A DNA stretch of 64,000 nt from Desarmillaria ectypa (lineage: Eukaryota; Basidiomycota; Agaricomycetes; Agaricales; Physalacriaceae): positions 310,001 through 374,000 of the forward strand of contig JAUDYN010000014.1 of assembly GCA_030407005.1 (NCBI GenBank), read 5' to 3'. The notes under the pieces are model-generated. The model did no database searches. It was given only the letters and a program-made list of their open reading frames with translations, and was not told the DNA's origin. Below are positions 22,880-36,800 of this stretch, in pieces; the stretch's first letter is position 1, and the number at the start of each line of letters is the position of its first letter. A program made the translations under genes and the position numbers.

Positions 22880-24060
22880 TCAGTTGTGTGATTTCTTATT
22901 TGTCTGGGATTGTGATAAGATAGCAGGTATATTTGAATGCATATGTATTACAGGCATAACTGCAGAAATAGTATGAGTCTGACCAGTGAGTACTGAATAT
23001 GCACCAGACTGTCTCTTTGCCAAGTAAGTAGAATCACTTACTTCTTGGTAGCATATTTTACCTCTTCAATCTTGGAGTCTGTAGTGGGCTCAGTTGTCAA
23101 GGCTCTGACCTCTTCCTTATTCTTATTCCAGGACTGCTCCAGGCAATTCTTGGAACAGTGTCCCTTTATCTTGCACTGGAAGCATTTTCCTTCTGTTTTG
23201 AGAGCATCAATGTCCATTGGCTGCCCCCTATCACAATAGATGGTACCAGTGCTGGTCTTCTTCTCTGGCATCCCACTTGTCATGCCAGAACTTCCCTTTG
23301 AAGCCATAGCATTGTTGTTGTTGGATTTTTTATCATTGGGATAAATTCCATGGATTGAACCCATAACCCTCTGTGGTTGGTGCTCTTGATTCATAATTAT
23401 AATTCATTCCTTCCACTTCTTGTAGCCAACTGGGATAAAGATTCTGAGATTTGAGATAGCCAAGGTATATGATTTAGACACCCCTTGATGGAGTGCTTCA
23501 ACCATATGTCCACACACCAATATCATTTCAGAGACCAGCCAGCTTTACTTATTTCTCCAGCTTCTGGAAATATTCCTGGGCTGTCTTGTTGCCCATGTAG
23601 AGATCATACATCTTCTTCTTATGTACCTCCTCAACCACTGTATCTTGGAATTTGTTGGTGATCATCTCAATGAAATGATTTAATAAGAGAAATTGAAAAT
23701 TTCTTCTGCTTGAGCTCCTCAGCTCAGCCATCTCCATTGTCCACCAATTTTTAGCTCATCCATTGAAGCAAGACTGGGCAAACATGACCTTGTAGGGTTT
23801 GGGGAATATATGTGCACTATGCACCTAGAAGTAAACTTTGCAATCTATTACAAAGCAGTCTATGTCATCTGAATCACTCTTGAAGACCTCAGGTTTGTGG
23901 ACCAATTCTGATCAACACTCAGTCCAGGAAGCTTCATTAGCCATGTCTCTAGGTTGTGGTGGGGACAGTTTGTGTTTCCATTTGTGTGGGCCCCTAGGTA
24001 GAGACCACTGTTCTGGATCCTTGGCCCCTGGAGAGTACCTCAGATCATTGAGATCAATTG
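22880..24060 (-). pseudogene. Element B gag (capsid and CCHC knuckle), degraded
   Basis: The minus-strand open piece 23394-23038 contains a canonical retroviral-type zinc knuckle CFQCKIKGHCSKNC. The capsid portion lies at ~23910-23549, with TAQEYFQKLEK conserved in elements A and D. The frame is broken repeatedly upstream. Gag in this family packages element RNA into virus-like particles inside the cell. Sequence divergence from A, C and D suggests B is a separate subfamily. Confidence 0.8.
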
Positions 24061-24074
24061 GTAGGTCACCATGG

Positions 24075-24898
24075 TGTAAGGCTGGCAAACTCTTTGGTGA
24101 GAGAGTTACAGTTTGCTTTTACAAGATCTTTTGTATACAGTAAGTATATGAGGAGGTGCAAGAACCACATACTTTGGATCAGTTTGGATCAGCTCCTGAT
24201 AGTGGAAAAGAGTGAAAAAGTGGGACTCAACATTCTTTCAAGAGATTTGGGTTTTTGAGAGCAAGTTCTGAGAAATAGCAATGAGCTTCCATGCTGCTAG
24301 CAGTGCTAGGTGTAAGACTGCTAAAGTATGCTAAGCTGGAGACTTGGATAAGGAATTTATTCCTTTAGTGTGCTATAAGCTTGATTGTCCCTTCTTTTTT
24401 TTCAGTTATATTGTTGCTTTTATACTTCTCAGAACCAAGCCAACTTCCTACCTCTATACCTTTCTGCTCTGATAAATCTTGCCAAGTACTCTATTATATC
24501 CACCCCTTTTTACACTCCTAAATGAGTCTTCTAGAGGGAAACCATATGGGATCACCATTGCTGGTGATGTTAAGGTAGAGGCACAGGCTTTCACTGGCAG
24601 ATGGCCATCCATTTGTCTGATGTGGTGGTCCCTGTTCTAGTGGAAAAATAGGTTACTGACAGTAGATAATAGTGCAGATGGCAGTCCATTGGCCCCTGGT
24701 TCCTGGTCTGGTGGAAAAGCAGGTTACCAACAATAGATAGCAGTGCAGATATCAGTTCATTGTTCCCTGACCTTCATTTCTAGCAGATCCTAGTCCTGTA
24801 TTCCCATTAACTGAGAAAGTGGGTGTTGTTAGTCCTGTGGCAAGTGGTAGCTTGGCAGAAGCCAAAATTTAGTGCACACATATATATGGTGCAGCACA
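24075..24898 (-). repeat. Long LTR, family 'LTR-C' (824 bp)
   Basis: On the minus strand it starts TGTGCTGCACCATATATATG and ends GCCAGCCTTACA. The same family appears at 37038-37503 (truncated) and around 58282-59017. Flanks CATGG and ACCAG do not match. It adjoins the start of element B's gag, so it may be B's 5' LTR (in which case the TGTTATG end at 18335 is a different element) or a later insertion; the sequence does not settle this. Confidence 0.7.
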
Positions 24899-25127
24899 AC
24901 CAGGGGAAGGAGATATTGTGAGCATCACCACTCATCCACTTGATTGCAGACATGATCACAGTAGCATTCAGTCAATGGTGTAGAGGTACAGTGGGCCAGG
25001 ATAAAAGGTAGAATGCTATCCTGAAAGAATATACTGCCATGTATATTCCTCAAGCCCAATTTCTTTTTAGCCATGTTGACTTTACAAATGTTGAATCTGC
25101 TCTTGCACACCTTAGGGTGTGTATGAA
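24899..25127. other. Short unassigned TE-like segment
   Basis: 229 bp between two LTRs, with a 61-codon open stretch on the minus strand (MCKSRFNICK...). It has no recognisable domain. Probably retroelement leader or debris. Confidence 0.35.
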
Positions 25128-25509
25128 TGTTATGATTTTTCCATTTTCTGCCCTTATCTTATCTTATCCAATCTCATTCTTTGTCTATCGATTGACACTC
25201 TGTATCCATTGATACTCATTGCAGTGCTACACAGTAACCTTGCCATAGTTGTGTGATGAGAATGACATCTCTTTGTTTTCTGCATGGACACCTTACAGTT
25301 ATGGATATATATTTAGAACCTCATTTAGTATATAAGTTGTGTAGTTTATGCTGTATGTTCTCTATCTTTCAACTAAAGTTTATTTTATACCATATATTCT
25401 CCACACTAGATCAGAAGACCATAGCCATAACCTTAGAGTGATTGCCCAAATGTGAGACAGCCCTTAGGATTACACATGTCTGCAGATCACATGGACCATG
25501 AGTCTAACA
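25128..25509 (+). repeat. Gypsy LTR, TGTTATG...TAACA family
   Basis: 382 bp from TGTTATGATTTTTCC to GAGTCTAACA, with AGTATATAAGTTG near 25327. Flanks ATGAA and ATTAG differ, so it is not a clean solo LTR. The 42 bp after it (25510-25551, starting ATTAGTTC) resemble the first bases inside element A, suggesting the 5' end of a related element cut off by insertion of A. Confidence 0.75.
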
Positions 25510-25551
25510 ATTAGTTCAAAGATCCATCTCTACCTCTTCACCACTAGCCAT

Positions 25552-25925
25552 TGTTATGATTTTTCCATTTTCCTTATCTAATCCAGAATCTTGCCATCCT
25601 TTGTCATCCTATATCACTCATCCATCAATTCTCTCATGCTGTCACCCTTTACAACCCTCTTTCTACCAGGAAGCAACTCTCTTTCTATCATCTGATCTGA
25701 ACACATAGATAATGCACAAACATACACATACCTCATATTTTCAGTATATAAGTAGCATAGTTTTCATGTATGTCCTGCATCTTCCAACTAAACTTAATAT
25801 ATATACCATTATCCACTCTTCTAAAGACCTCTACCACTATCTCAATCAGAGTGATTGTCCAAACATAAGACAGCCTGGGATCTAGTATCTGGTCCCAAGA
25901 TCACATGATAATCAGGTCACTAACA
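25552..25925 (+). repeat. Element A 5' LTR
   Basis: 374 bp, TGTTATG...CTAACA, with CAGTATATAAGTAGC near 25740. It pairs with 33542-33894. Confidence 0.88.
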
Positions 25926-25959
25926 TTAGTTGGAACATTTCCCAACCACTTCATCCCTG

Positions 25960-28450
25960 TTAGACACAATGAAGCATGAATATATGCTAGAAGAACAAAA
26001 AAACCAACAAACTATAACTCTTAGTACTGCTATTGGCAGTGCAATACTACTGGTGATATTCACCACTCTTTTTGTACTAGCTTATGAAGAGGAACTCAGA
26101 GAGTGTATACATTGACAAAGAAATCAACAACCCCAACTTCCCCCTCACCCTCCCTGATATTCACTACATGTCATCTGACAACCAGAAGCTGCAAGAGTGG
26201 CAGCCACAAGTTTGGACATCAAAGTCTAAGAAAACCTCTCCCATCCCTGGGTCCACTTTGCAAATTCCTCTGAGGAGTTCCTGGTGCATAATGGGTCCTC
26301 CAGCTCCAACATCTGGGTGGAATGACCCTCCTCCCCCATGCCAGAACACCCAAGGAACATATGAGTTACAATCCAATGTCAAGAGTCCCCCCCTCCCCCC
26401 TACACCCTGCCCACCTGTCCCACCCATGCAAGGATGGGACACTACAACTGTACCAGGATGGAAGATCCCCATCCCTGCACCCATCCCTATGGTCCTTGGG
26501 CCATTGAAACCCAAGAGCAAGGCTCTTGGCCCAGTGGAGGAATGGACTCCTCCTCCTCCCTCCCTCTCATCGAAATCCAAGATGACAACTCCTCTAATGG
26601 TGAAAGCTTGGCCACTCCCTACACTGCTGATGATCCATTTAATATCGATGGAGCCAACTATGAGTGGCCTGAATTATCCGATGTTGACAGGGTCCTATTC
26701 AGCCTCTTCAAGACTGCCGCCTGGGAGTTATGGTGCACCAATATGGAGGCTCAGACCCCTTGGCCTCAAATTCACCCAGAAATAGACAAGTGGCTGGCCC
26801 TTAACAGAGGTGATCCCATATGAGGACCCAATCCAGGTCCCAACATCTGCACCCATATATAGGCAAATAGATTCTGCAAGTTATATCTGCCCACAGCAGG
26901 AGACCTGGCCCCAGGTCTACAATCAAGAACAATCAATGAGCAGTGCATATTGGGACATGCGTTATGGGATCTGGCAAGGAGGGAGGCAAACCAAAGAGAG
27001 TAGGTGGGGCACAGAGCCTAATTTCAGTAGTCTTACAGGCTGCTATGGTGGGCTGGAATCATTCCAGCCCCAAAATATATTCTATCCACAATATCCACCT
27101 GACATCCCCACCTTAATACCCCAACCCCTTCCAGACTCACCATCAATGTGAGTCTGACAAACTGGCTATCACCCCTATCAGGGTGGTAGCACTCTTTTGC
27201 AGGCACAGGCAAAGAACCCAAAGCAAGTTCTTCTGCCTCTGCAGAACCTCCATCCAGCACAGCAGAGGAACTTCAGCAACAGATGAAAGCTGCTCTGGCT
27301 GAAAAAGAACAGCACATCAAGAATATGCATGAGAAACTTGCTAAAGAAGAAGCTGTCAGGAACGAGATGGTGGAATATCTCCAAAAGGAGAAAGGAAAAG
27401 AGCTGGACCAAGAAAGGCCAACAGAACCTCCAAGGGGTTACCCTGCTCCTCAACCAGATTGGTATTCAATTCCATGATCACCCTCCAGAAAGGGCCCTCC
27501 CAACCTGATACCAAATCCCATTGAGAATGCCCCCAATGATGCCCCCTACATGGGTATCAAACCCATACTCATCCAACCTCTGAAACCATTCAAGGGGGAT
27601 CATGATGATGTTGAACACTTTGTAGGTGATTGTATCACCTACTTTGAAGTGTTCCATCACTATTTCCAGGTGCCATCACACCTGGTACTATTTGTGACCT
27701 CCCATTTTGAAGGGGCCACCAAGGACTGGTGGGTCTATAAGAGACCTGAATTCTGGGTTGGTGATGCCTAGGACAGCACCACTGCCCACTTCTGATATCC
27801 CTCTTGGGAAGACTTCATTGACATGGTATCTCAACAATTTAGAGATCCCACAATTGAGAAGATCCACGAGAAGTGCATGTTTGACCTGCACATAGGAACA
27901 CAACTGGCATCTCACTACTTCCAGAAACAGGAAGAAGAAGCCAAACTGGCAGATGATGGGCCAACAAACATGACTGCAGAGCAATGGTCAGGGCAGTCCA
28001 CCTTGGCATCCCCTCATCCTATACCACATTCATCTCTGATATGGGCATAAACATTCCCTGCACCTATCCCAAGTGAAAGGAGTGGATTATGCACATGTAC
28101 AAGGAATGCCAGTGCAAATGGGTCTTCAATCAGACCATCAGAATGCTGCAAGAAGGACAGAAGGACTCCTGCCCCCCCCAACATCAACCCAGTGGCAAAG
28201 CCACCACTGGGGTAACAAGTTCCTTGGCCCCAAAGCTGCCAGCCAACACCAGTCCCAATCAGGATACAGGTATGGGCTGATGGACAATGTATGGGGGATC
28301 AGGACAGCCAATGAAAGTTGACTGATGAAAAGTGGAAGGCTGATGTTTTAGATGCAACAAAAAGGGTCACATGGCAAAAGATTGCCCTAAGAGAAAGGAG
28401 TTCAGAGACATTAGGTCAGTAGGGCCCACTAATAAAGTGGTGCCACCTAT
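25960..28450 (+). pseudogene. Element A gag, frameshifted
   Basis: Pro-rich N-terminal domain 26084-26785 (GPPAP, PPLPPTPCPPVPP), homologous to minus-strand sequence at 55545-56093. Coiled-coil-like Glu/Lys piece 27283-27460. Capsid pieces at 27550-27771 (with FEGATKDWWVYKR) and 27823-28050 (with GTQLASHYFQKQEEEAKL). The zinc knuckle CFRCNKKGHMAKDC is at 28344-28385, with an in-frame TGA immediately before it. Several frameshifts separate these parts. Confidence 0.83.
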
Positions 28451-29049
28451 GACCAAAATTGAGAAGGCAAAAGATTAGGTCAACAAGGGTTCAATTCCCC
28501 TTGCTCAACCAGTGCCTCAACTGGTGAGTCCTCAGTATCCATGGGTCAGACTGATATACATATACACAGACATTTATCTATGCAAAAAAATATGACTTTA
28601 TTATAAATCTTAAAGCCAAAAACTGCTAAAGAATCAAACAAAAATAGATATGTCACACTCCTATAATATGCTGACATAATGATCTATAGTGACTCCTGAG
28701 CCCCTGACAAAGTGCAGGATTTGCCAGATGGTGCTGGCACTGCCACAAAGTCCAATGAACTTGCTCCAGCAAGTTTACTGGATATGTGGGTAAAACTATG
28801 GACTGGGGTCAGTAGATGGGATGCCCTAGGACCTCTGAAGCTGAACACCCCCATGCCTCCATTTAGGAAGCCAAGTCCAGACCAAGCTTCACCAGGGCCA
28901 TTGGGGAAAACAAGTGCCTACTAAGGCTGAACCCAAGGAACTGAGGATTCTTTGTCAACATCCAAGAATCCTCCATCAAGATGGGCACATCATCCTTCCA
29001 ATCATATGCACACTAGCTGGAGGAAAGATGACTACTCTCAGCCTGACTT

Positions 29050-32000
29050 GTCCTGAATGAAGGGCATGGATGATCTGTTGGCGATGTTGGATATTGAATC
29101 TGTGACAGAACCTGCACCTGATGGCCATGTTGACAGCTGTGAGAATGGCAGAGTCATCACTCTAACCTCATTGGAAGCACAGGTGCTGGCTGAAGAACAG
29201 GAAGCTGCTAGTGCCCAGGCAGTAAAAAGGGGGCATCTAAACCAGGAACTGAAAGTTTGGCTGAGTTCAGCAAAAACTCAGCCTAGCTCCATCAAGGAAA
29301 GTGTTAACCAGAGGTATGATAGTGAGCCCCCTGACTCGAGAAAGAAGGTATCGGTTGAGCTGTTGGTGCTGACAGATCCTGACTCCAACAATGCAGAATG
29401 AATGCTGACTTTGCCAGTTGACATCCCTGAAGATCAGAGTGCAGCTATCTGTCACTCATTACCAGTAGCACTAACAACAGCCACAAAACAGGAATCTGCT
29501 AGCACCCAGGTGGTAAAGAGGGGGCATTTTAGCAGAACCACCACCATTGTCGAAGTACCCAATGAAGAAGATGATACAGCTTTCCAAATCTGGAAAGCAT
29601 GACAAACCCAATCAAGTCCACCAACTCTGATACTCAAAACCAACAACCCATCTAATAAGGGGGTACTAAACCCCAAAATCCCACTGGTCACAGAGGTACC
29701 AGATCACATGTGGTACAAACCCTTCAGAGTTGACTGGACTCTCCAAACTATCTGTACTGCCAAAAACTTGGCAATTGCCAAGGCAGCTCTTTCCATGTGG
29801 GTACATCCCAAATGACTTGGAGAGAGTCAAGCTCAAGAGCAGCTCTACAAACTCTGTGAACCCATCTGGTATATCTGAGGAACCAAGAGTCTGGGATGAG
29901 ACTTCTTGGTGGACATACATTTGGTCCCTTGCACAGGGAAGAAAGCCTTGACCACCTGGGCATTACTTGATAGTGGCTGCACCAGCAGCTCTATCAACCG
30001 GTCTTATGTTCAACAACATGAACTAGACACTTGAAAGTCTGCCACTCCAATCCCAGTATACAATGCTGACAGAACTCACAATAAGGCAGGTGATATCACT
30101 GAGTTTGTAGAACTCCAAATGACCATTGGTGGTCATGTTGAATGAATTGACCTAGTGGTGACTGACTTAGGTTCCAAAACCATCTACTTAGGCCATGATT
30201 GGCTTAAGCATCATAATCCAGTAATGCATTGGAAAACTGGATCAATAATTTTTGCATGTTGTCAATGCATAAAAAATCCTCTCCCACTCCCCAACTCTGA
30301 TGACAAAGATTGATAGGATGAAGAACTGGAGGATGAAGATACAATCCTCACAGTTAACATGCAGAAAGAACTGGTCCTTCAAGCCATCCATCATGCAAAT
30401 GAATTAGCTGCAGCAGCTAATGAAGAAAAGCTGAAGAAAACTTTTGAGGAACTACCCTCTTGAAAACCCTGAGATCATGCCATTGAATTAGTCCCAAATA
30501 TGAAGTCTACCTTAGACTGCAAAGTCTATCCACTCAATTGTAATGAGCAAGAACAACTCAACAAGTTCTTAGACAAGAACTTAGATTCTGGACAAATTCA
30601 TCCTTCCAAATCCCCCTTTGTCTCACCCTTCTTCTTTGTCAAAAAGAAGGATGGTTCATTATGACCCATTCAGGACTACCAAAAGCTGAACAAAATGACC
30701 ATCAAGAACTGATATCCTCTCCCTTTGATATCCAAACTTATAGACAAGTTATGAGGGGGAAAATATTTCTCCAAGCTTGACATTCAATGGGAATACAATA
30801 ATGTGCATATCCATGAAGGAGATTAAGAGAAGGCCACTTTTTGAACCAACTGAGAACTCTTCAAACCAACAGTAATGTTCTTCAGTCTTATAAATTCACC
30901 AGCCACTTTTCAGTGGATGATGAACAACATATTTAAGGACCTCATTGTGGGAGGAAATATCACTATATATCTCGATGACATTCTTATCTTCACCAAGGGG
31001 CTAGATAAACATCGACAAGTGGTACGACAAGTTCTCCAATGCCTACAAGAAAACAAACTGTTTCTCAAAGCAGAGAAATGTAAGTTCAAAGTACTTGAAA
31101 CTGAATACTTGGGAGTCATCATCAGTAAAGACACCATCTGCATGGACCCAGTTAAAGTAGCAGGAATCATGGAATGGCCAACCCTGACCAAGAAAAAAGA
31201 ACCTCAATCATTTCTTGGATTCACCAATTTCTACCGAAAATTCATCTGCGATTATTCCAAAATTGTTTGACCTCTCACACAGCTAACCAGAAAAGCTGAA
31301 TGGAGTTGGGGAGCAGAACAAGAACAGGCATTTGCTCAACTAAAACTCTAGATGACCATGAATGTCATTTTAATGATTCCTTCAGATGAAGAAAAATTCC
31401 GAGTAGAGGCTGACTCTAGTGACAGAGTGATTGGTGCTGTCCTAAGCCAGGAACAGAACAGGAAATGGAGGCCAGTCACCTTCATGTCCAAAGCATTAAC
31501 CACCACTGAATGCAACTATAAAATCTATGATAAGGAGTTGCTGGCAATAATGCTTGCCCTAGAAGAATGGCACCATTACCTGATGGGCACAAAAGAAGAA
31601 GTTGAGATCTGACAGATCATCAGAACCTTCAATACTTCTGAAAATCACAGAAACTGAACCATCAACAAGCTCGATGGGTCACAGAGTTGGCAGAATATCA
31701 TTTTATTCTCCAACACAAGGCAGGAGTCACAAGCAAAAAGGCTGACTTACTCAGTTGACACAATGACCATGACCAAGAAAAAGGAGACAACCATGATGTA
31801 ACCATCCTAACCCCAGAACACTTCTGGGCTCTCATCCTGCCCACTATAAACAAACAAATCAAATGTATATGAGATGTCACTTGACACAAAGAACAATGGG
31901 ATCAAGAGATAGCCAAATCCCTTAACCATGAAAGGGGGATCACACAAACAGATGCATATATGTTCCTTGTAATCAAGATCTCTGGGGAGAAATCCTCTCC

Positions 32001-33521
32001 CAGTACCATGACCATATTATGGTGGGACATCCAGGAATTGCCAAAACTGCAGAACTAGTACTCTGAGAGTATTGGTGGCCAAAAATCTGAAAAGACATTG
32101 AAACATATGTCAAGGGCTGCAAAACCTGCCAGTGAATGAAAAGTGATATGCAGGCTAAGGCCACCCCACTCCATCCCAATACCATTCCCACTAGCCCATG
32201 GATGCACATTTTGGTCAACATGATCACTGGACTACCCAAGTCAGATGGTTATAATGCACTATTAGTCATTGTAGACCAATTCTCAAAAGCGATCATCCCA
32301 GTCACCTGCCATGAAGAACTATCAGCAGAGGGATGGGCTCAGATACTCCGTGACCATGTATATGCAAAACACGGAATGTATCAGGTTATTATTTCAGATA
32401 GGAGACCTCAATTCATTTCCAACTTCATGAAGGAACTGTATCAGATGCTGAACATCACTCAAAATGCATTTACAGCCTATCATCCACAGACTGATGGACA
32501 AACAGAATGAGTTAATCAAGAGATTGAAAAATATCTCTGAATATTCATCAACCATCATCAAACAGACTGGAATGAATGGCTACCATTAGCAGAGTTTGCC
32601 CATAACAACCAAATCCATTCTGCCACAGGCAAAAGTCCATTCATGGCTCTATATGGATGAAATCCAGGAACACTCCCAGACTCCTGTTGAATGACCCCAT
32701 TCGCCAACCCTGCAGCCATGGAGTTTACTGAAACAATGGCCAATATACACAAAGAGGTGCATGATGCATTAGAAAAAGTGGCGATACAAATGAAACACCA
32801 GTATGATAAAAGAAAACAAATGACATGAGAATACCAAGTCAGCAATAAAGTTTGGCTTGACACAGCCAACCTTCACCTTCCCCATCCCAAGAAAAAACTT
32901 GATGACAAATGAACAGGACCATTTGTTATCCTCAAAAAAGCTGGCACCTCAGCATATAAATTAAAGCTGCCACCCCATTGGAAAATTCACCTCTGTTTCA
33001 ATGAGAAACTACTGACTCTGTACAATGAACCATCATTCCCAAACCAACCACAACTGCCACCTCCTCCCCCTGACCTTGTCAATGGACAAGAAGAATACAA
33101 AATTGAAGAAGTATTGGATTCCCAAACTTGCCATGTATAAGGAAAAAGAGGACAGCCTTCAAAGGAAGTCATTGACTACTTTGTGAAGTGGAAAGGATGG
33201 ACTCGGAAACACAATTCCTGGGTCTGAGACACCAAAATGGGTAATGCCCAAGAAGCAATCACAGAATATGAGAAGAACATTAACCGAACTCTACACTCTG
33301 TCAAAATCATAACCAAGGAAAAGATGGTTACCAATATACTTGACCATGAGTACTCTGACAATGGTAACATTGCATATCTTGCCCAACAAAAAGATGGATT
33401 CCAGAAATGGATCATTAACCCAGACCAAAGTCAATGGAAAACACTAATCGACCAATACTGGATTGATCAAGTCAAAATGCAACATGAAACCCCACAAGAA
33501 GAGCCTTATCAGTCAGGATGA
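29050..33521 (+). pseudogene. Element A pol: PR-RT-RH-IN-chromodomain (broken)
   Basis: 29050-29940 is a variable spacer. Aspartic protease ALLDSGCTSSSIN with DSG at 29969-29977, and LGHDWLKHHNP near 30190. Reverse transcriptase 30490-31270 with the catalytic YLDD intact at 30968-30979. RNase H 31352-31612, with YDKELLAIMLALEEWHHYL. The integrase core 32136-32510 has ISDRRPQF and PQTDGQTE, but the first acidic residue of the DDE triad reads Asn (codon 32217-32219; the equivalent in C and D is Asp). A chromodomain (VKWKGWTRKHNSWV) lies near 33180-33230. At least a dozen in-frame stops, mostly TGA in place of CGA. Confidence 0.88.
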
Positions 33522-33541
33522 CTGCTTTAACAAGGGGGTAA

Positions 33542-33894
33542 TATTATGATTTTTCCATTTTCCTTATCTAATCCAGCATCTTATTATTCCACATGGCTCA
33601 TCCATCGATAAACCCATTGATTCACTCATGCTGTCATCCTATATGAACCATCTTTCTATCATCTGACTGAAACACATGGTTCATGCACAAACATACACAT
33701 GCACCAAATTTCAGTATATAAGTAATGTAGTATTCATGTATGTTCTGCATCTTCCAACTAAACTTAATATATATACTATTATCCACTCTTCTGAAGACCT
33801 CCACCACTATCCCAATCAGAGTGATTGTCCGAATGCAAGACAGCCTGGGAACTAGCATCTGGTCCCAAGATCACATGATAATTGGGTCTTAACA
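33542..33894 (+). repeat. Element A 3' LTR
   Basis: 353 bp, TATTATG...CTTAACA. The first G of TG has become A. Preceded by the polypurine tract at about 33528-33541. Confidence 0.87.
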
Positions 33895-36800
33895 GCATGA
33901 TACAGATTTTCTGTCTCAGTGAGACATGTATCATTGGATGGAGTCAATTAACTGCATATGGAGCACTTGAGATGCATCCACATTTGTGTATAGTGGGTGT
34001 ATGGCAGATACAGTGATGGCATATCCAGGAATAGATGTAACATCTATGTGATTGGTTGAGCCATCAGCTGTTGTCAAGAGCAAATGTGTCCAATGCAAGT
34101 AATCCAATGGTAGTTTTTTGACCATAATAGAGAGTCCCAATTCTCCTCATTCAGAGAATAGGTTCTCACTCAAGGAAAATTTTCATGTGCATCATAGGGT
34201 AGACATGGCTCATGCATGTGCAGATTCAAATTCAAATATCCTCTAGTCCATGAGAAGAGTGGGAAACCTTTCTTGTGCATTGGTATAACAACTTCTAATC
34301 CTTTGTTGGGGTTTTGAAGCATTAGAATCTGTTCACCATTAGCTCTATTATCAATTTTTGATTCACATAGGATACTGAAGGGTCATCCCAGAAGAATATC
34401 ATATGCAGCATGTTCCACAATATGTACTTGAAGGTGGACTTCCAACCTTTTGAAGTTGAAGGGTATATCTCTGCATAATCCCAGAGACCATCCTGTCTTG
34501 CCATTGGCACTAGTCAGGGAGATCTTGATGGATGGATTCAATGGCAGTCCGCATTTTTCCCAAACTTCAGTGAACATAGCTACCACTTGAGAGCCTTCAT
34601 CTAGCACTGCTTCTACTTCATGCAGGCCATCAATGACTGGAGTTAAGGCTTGTAACCCAGCTGCTTCATCCACTACAACTATATGCATGTGTCATCCCTT
34701 TTGTAAGGTCATTATGACCAGTGAATCTTGCCTAACAGCAGCTGCTCCTGTGCCTTTCAGCACCTCTACAGGTACTTTGCAGTTGGTAAGGGCTTCTTTC
34801 AGCTTGTAGCATATTGCTAGGCTCTCTCTGCATAACTCCTTAATGGATACTTCAAGCTTAGAGCCCAATACTCTATTATAGAGTTCATCTGTTGTACCAG
34901 GCTGAAGGATGGGAGCTGCATGCTTGTATTGATGTGGGTTCTTCTTCATTTCTGCTTGCTGTTCTTTAGCTTTGGTGGGCAGATCCTGCATTTTCACATT
35001 TCTCTTGGCTACTGGCTCAGGTGGAGCAGGCATTGAAGCAGATAGCTGATTTTCTCCAGTGGATGGGATTACAACTTTGACCTTCTTGAATGATCATTCT
35101 TGTTTTCTTCCTTGTGCTTTTGCATCATTCTTTGCTTTGATCTGCTCCTGAAGCATCTGCTTGAGGATCTTGATGGTGGGGTCTTCATCTTCATCTTCCT
35201 CTTGCAGATCCCCTACACATGCCATAAGTTGAGCAGCTTGAATTTCTGCATGCTTTTCATACAAACTTGTTATCTGTGAAGGCATAATCATCAAATAATT
35301 CATGGTATTGTCCACCTTTTATCCATATTCTCATGGATATACAATTCCAGTGGTTCTCATAGCTTGCATGGATATCATATTAATGAAAGTGGATTTCTTG
35401 TGCTCTTCATGCCATCTGTCAATCCACATCTTGAGTAATCCTGACCCCTTGGGTAGGTCAGAACCATCTGGCATAGTTAGCCTCCACTTATTGTAGTCCC
35501 ACTTGATGAGACTGCTTTCAGTATCTGCTTTCCTGGCAGTGCAATCCCTGTAACCCATGTCACATCTATCATATCCACACTTCCTGTTATTGCTGCTGGC
35601 TCCTCCTTTGTCTACAAGTTTCTGGATAGTGGCCAGTAACTTTTCTTTCATGGATTCTGTTTTAACAGAGAGAGCAGCTTGTTGTGGAGCAGTTGGTGTG
35701 GCCACTTGGCCTGGCATTGCTGGATTTAGTTGCCCATAGGGTGAATACCCATATGGATTGTAGAAAGTGAGGGGCAGACCCATAGTGGATGCCTGTTACA
35801 AGGCATCTATCATATCTACTATGCTCCCCCCAGATGCTACTGGAGGTTATCCATAAGCTGGAGTGGGTGCTGCTTGCTGACTTTATATAGGATAAGATGG
35901 TAGCATTGCTGGAGATATGTATGGTGTGTATACTAGAGTGGGATTGACATAAGAGGACCTATAGCTTTCCAGCACATACTTGGCAGCCTTCCAGAGTTCT
36001 TCTATAGGAAAGAGTTGTGCTGGATCCTGGTTAGGAATAGTATAGCCAACTGCTAGTCAACCATCATTCTTAATCCTGAATGGATAGTGCATATGTATAC
36101 CCTAGTATATTTGTGCACTGACATGAGCAGGTTAGTTTCTGTAGTAAGATCTAGTCTAATGCTCTGAATATATCTGTCAAAGCAGCCAAATTCATCTAAT
36201 GATGCTATAGGTGAGACCCTCAACATTCTAGTCACTTCTTTCAGGTGAGTGGGTGTGTAGCAGCAGATCTCATTAGACTTCAGGTGGAACTCATATATTT
36301 GGGATTTAAAAGCAACCCAATTTGCTGCAGCCATGTTAGCTGGCATGGCTTCAGATGACTTCTGCCATAAGTTTGTCTGAATCAGATCTACATATAGGAT
36401 TGCCACCTGGATGAAATCCCAATCTGCTTGCTGTCTGACAGCTTTACATATCTGCTCTACCTCATCAAAGTAGACTAGTAGGATTATCAAGTCTTGGTCT
36501 CCTTTCCACCCTCAGCTTGGGGCACTTCCAGAGCCTCTAATAGGTAGTTGTGGTTGATGCATCATATTAAAATATAGATGGATCCTTCAATTCCTAGCCC
36601 AATGATATGTTCTGTCTGGTGATAGGAAACTTGGTGAAGGAGGCAGACTTGGTTCTTCTGGCTCTAGAGACCAGGTACAGTGTAATCCTGAGTTATTTTA
36701 GCATGAGCTGCTAGGCTCTGGGTCTGAGTTTGAGCATTGGCAGATAGGTAACTCTGTAGATACACCCTTTGACTGTGAGTGTTATAATGATGAGGACTCT

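Larger units (their letters stand above)
25552..33894 (+). mobile_element. Element A: full-length decayed Ty3/gypsy chromovirus
   Basis: An 8.3-kb element bounded by LTRs 25552-25925 and 33542-33894, both ending TAACA. Internal order gag, protease, RT, RNase H, integrase, chromodomain, then a polypurine tract AACAAGGGGGTAA before the 3' LTR. Flanks GCCAT and GCATG do not give a clean duplication. Almost no CpG remains in the LTRs, and the coding region has many TGA codons at conserved arginines (for example DGSL then TGA then PIQDY, near 30660). Strand is opposite to neighbours B, C, D and E. Confidence 0.9.

Noticed and set aside
20099..25509. LTRs at 20099 and 25128 as the two ends of one plus-strand element
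   Set aside because: The DNA between them is the minus-strand RT, protease and gag of element B, and the 20099 copy has its own exact GTTTC duplication.
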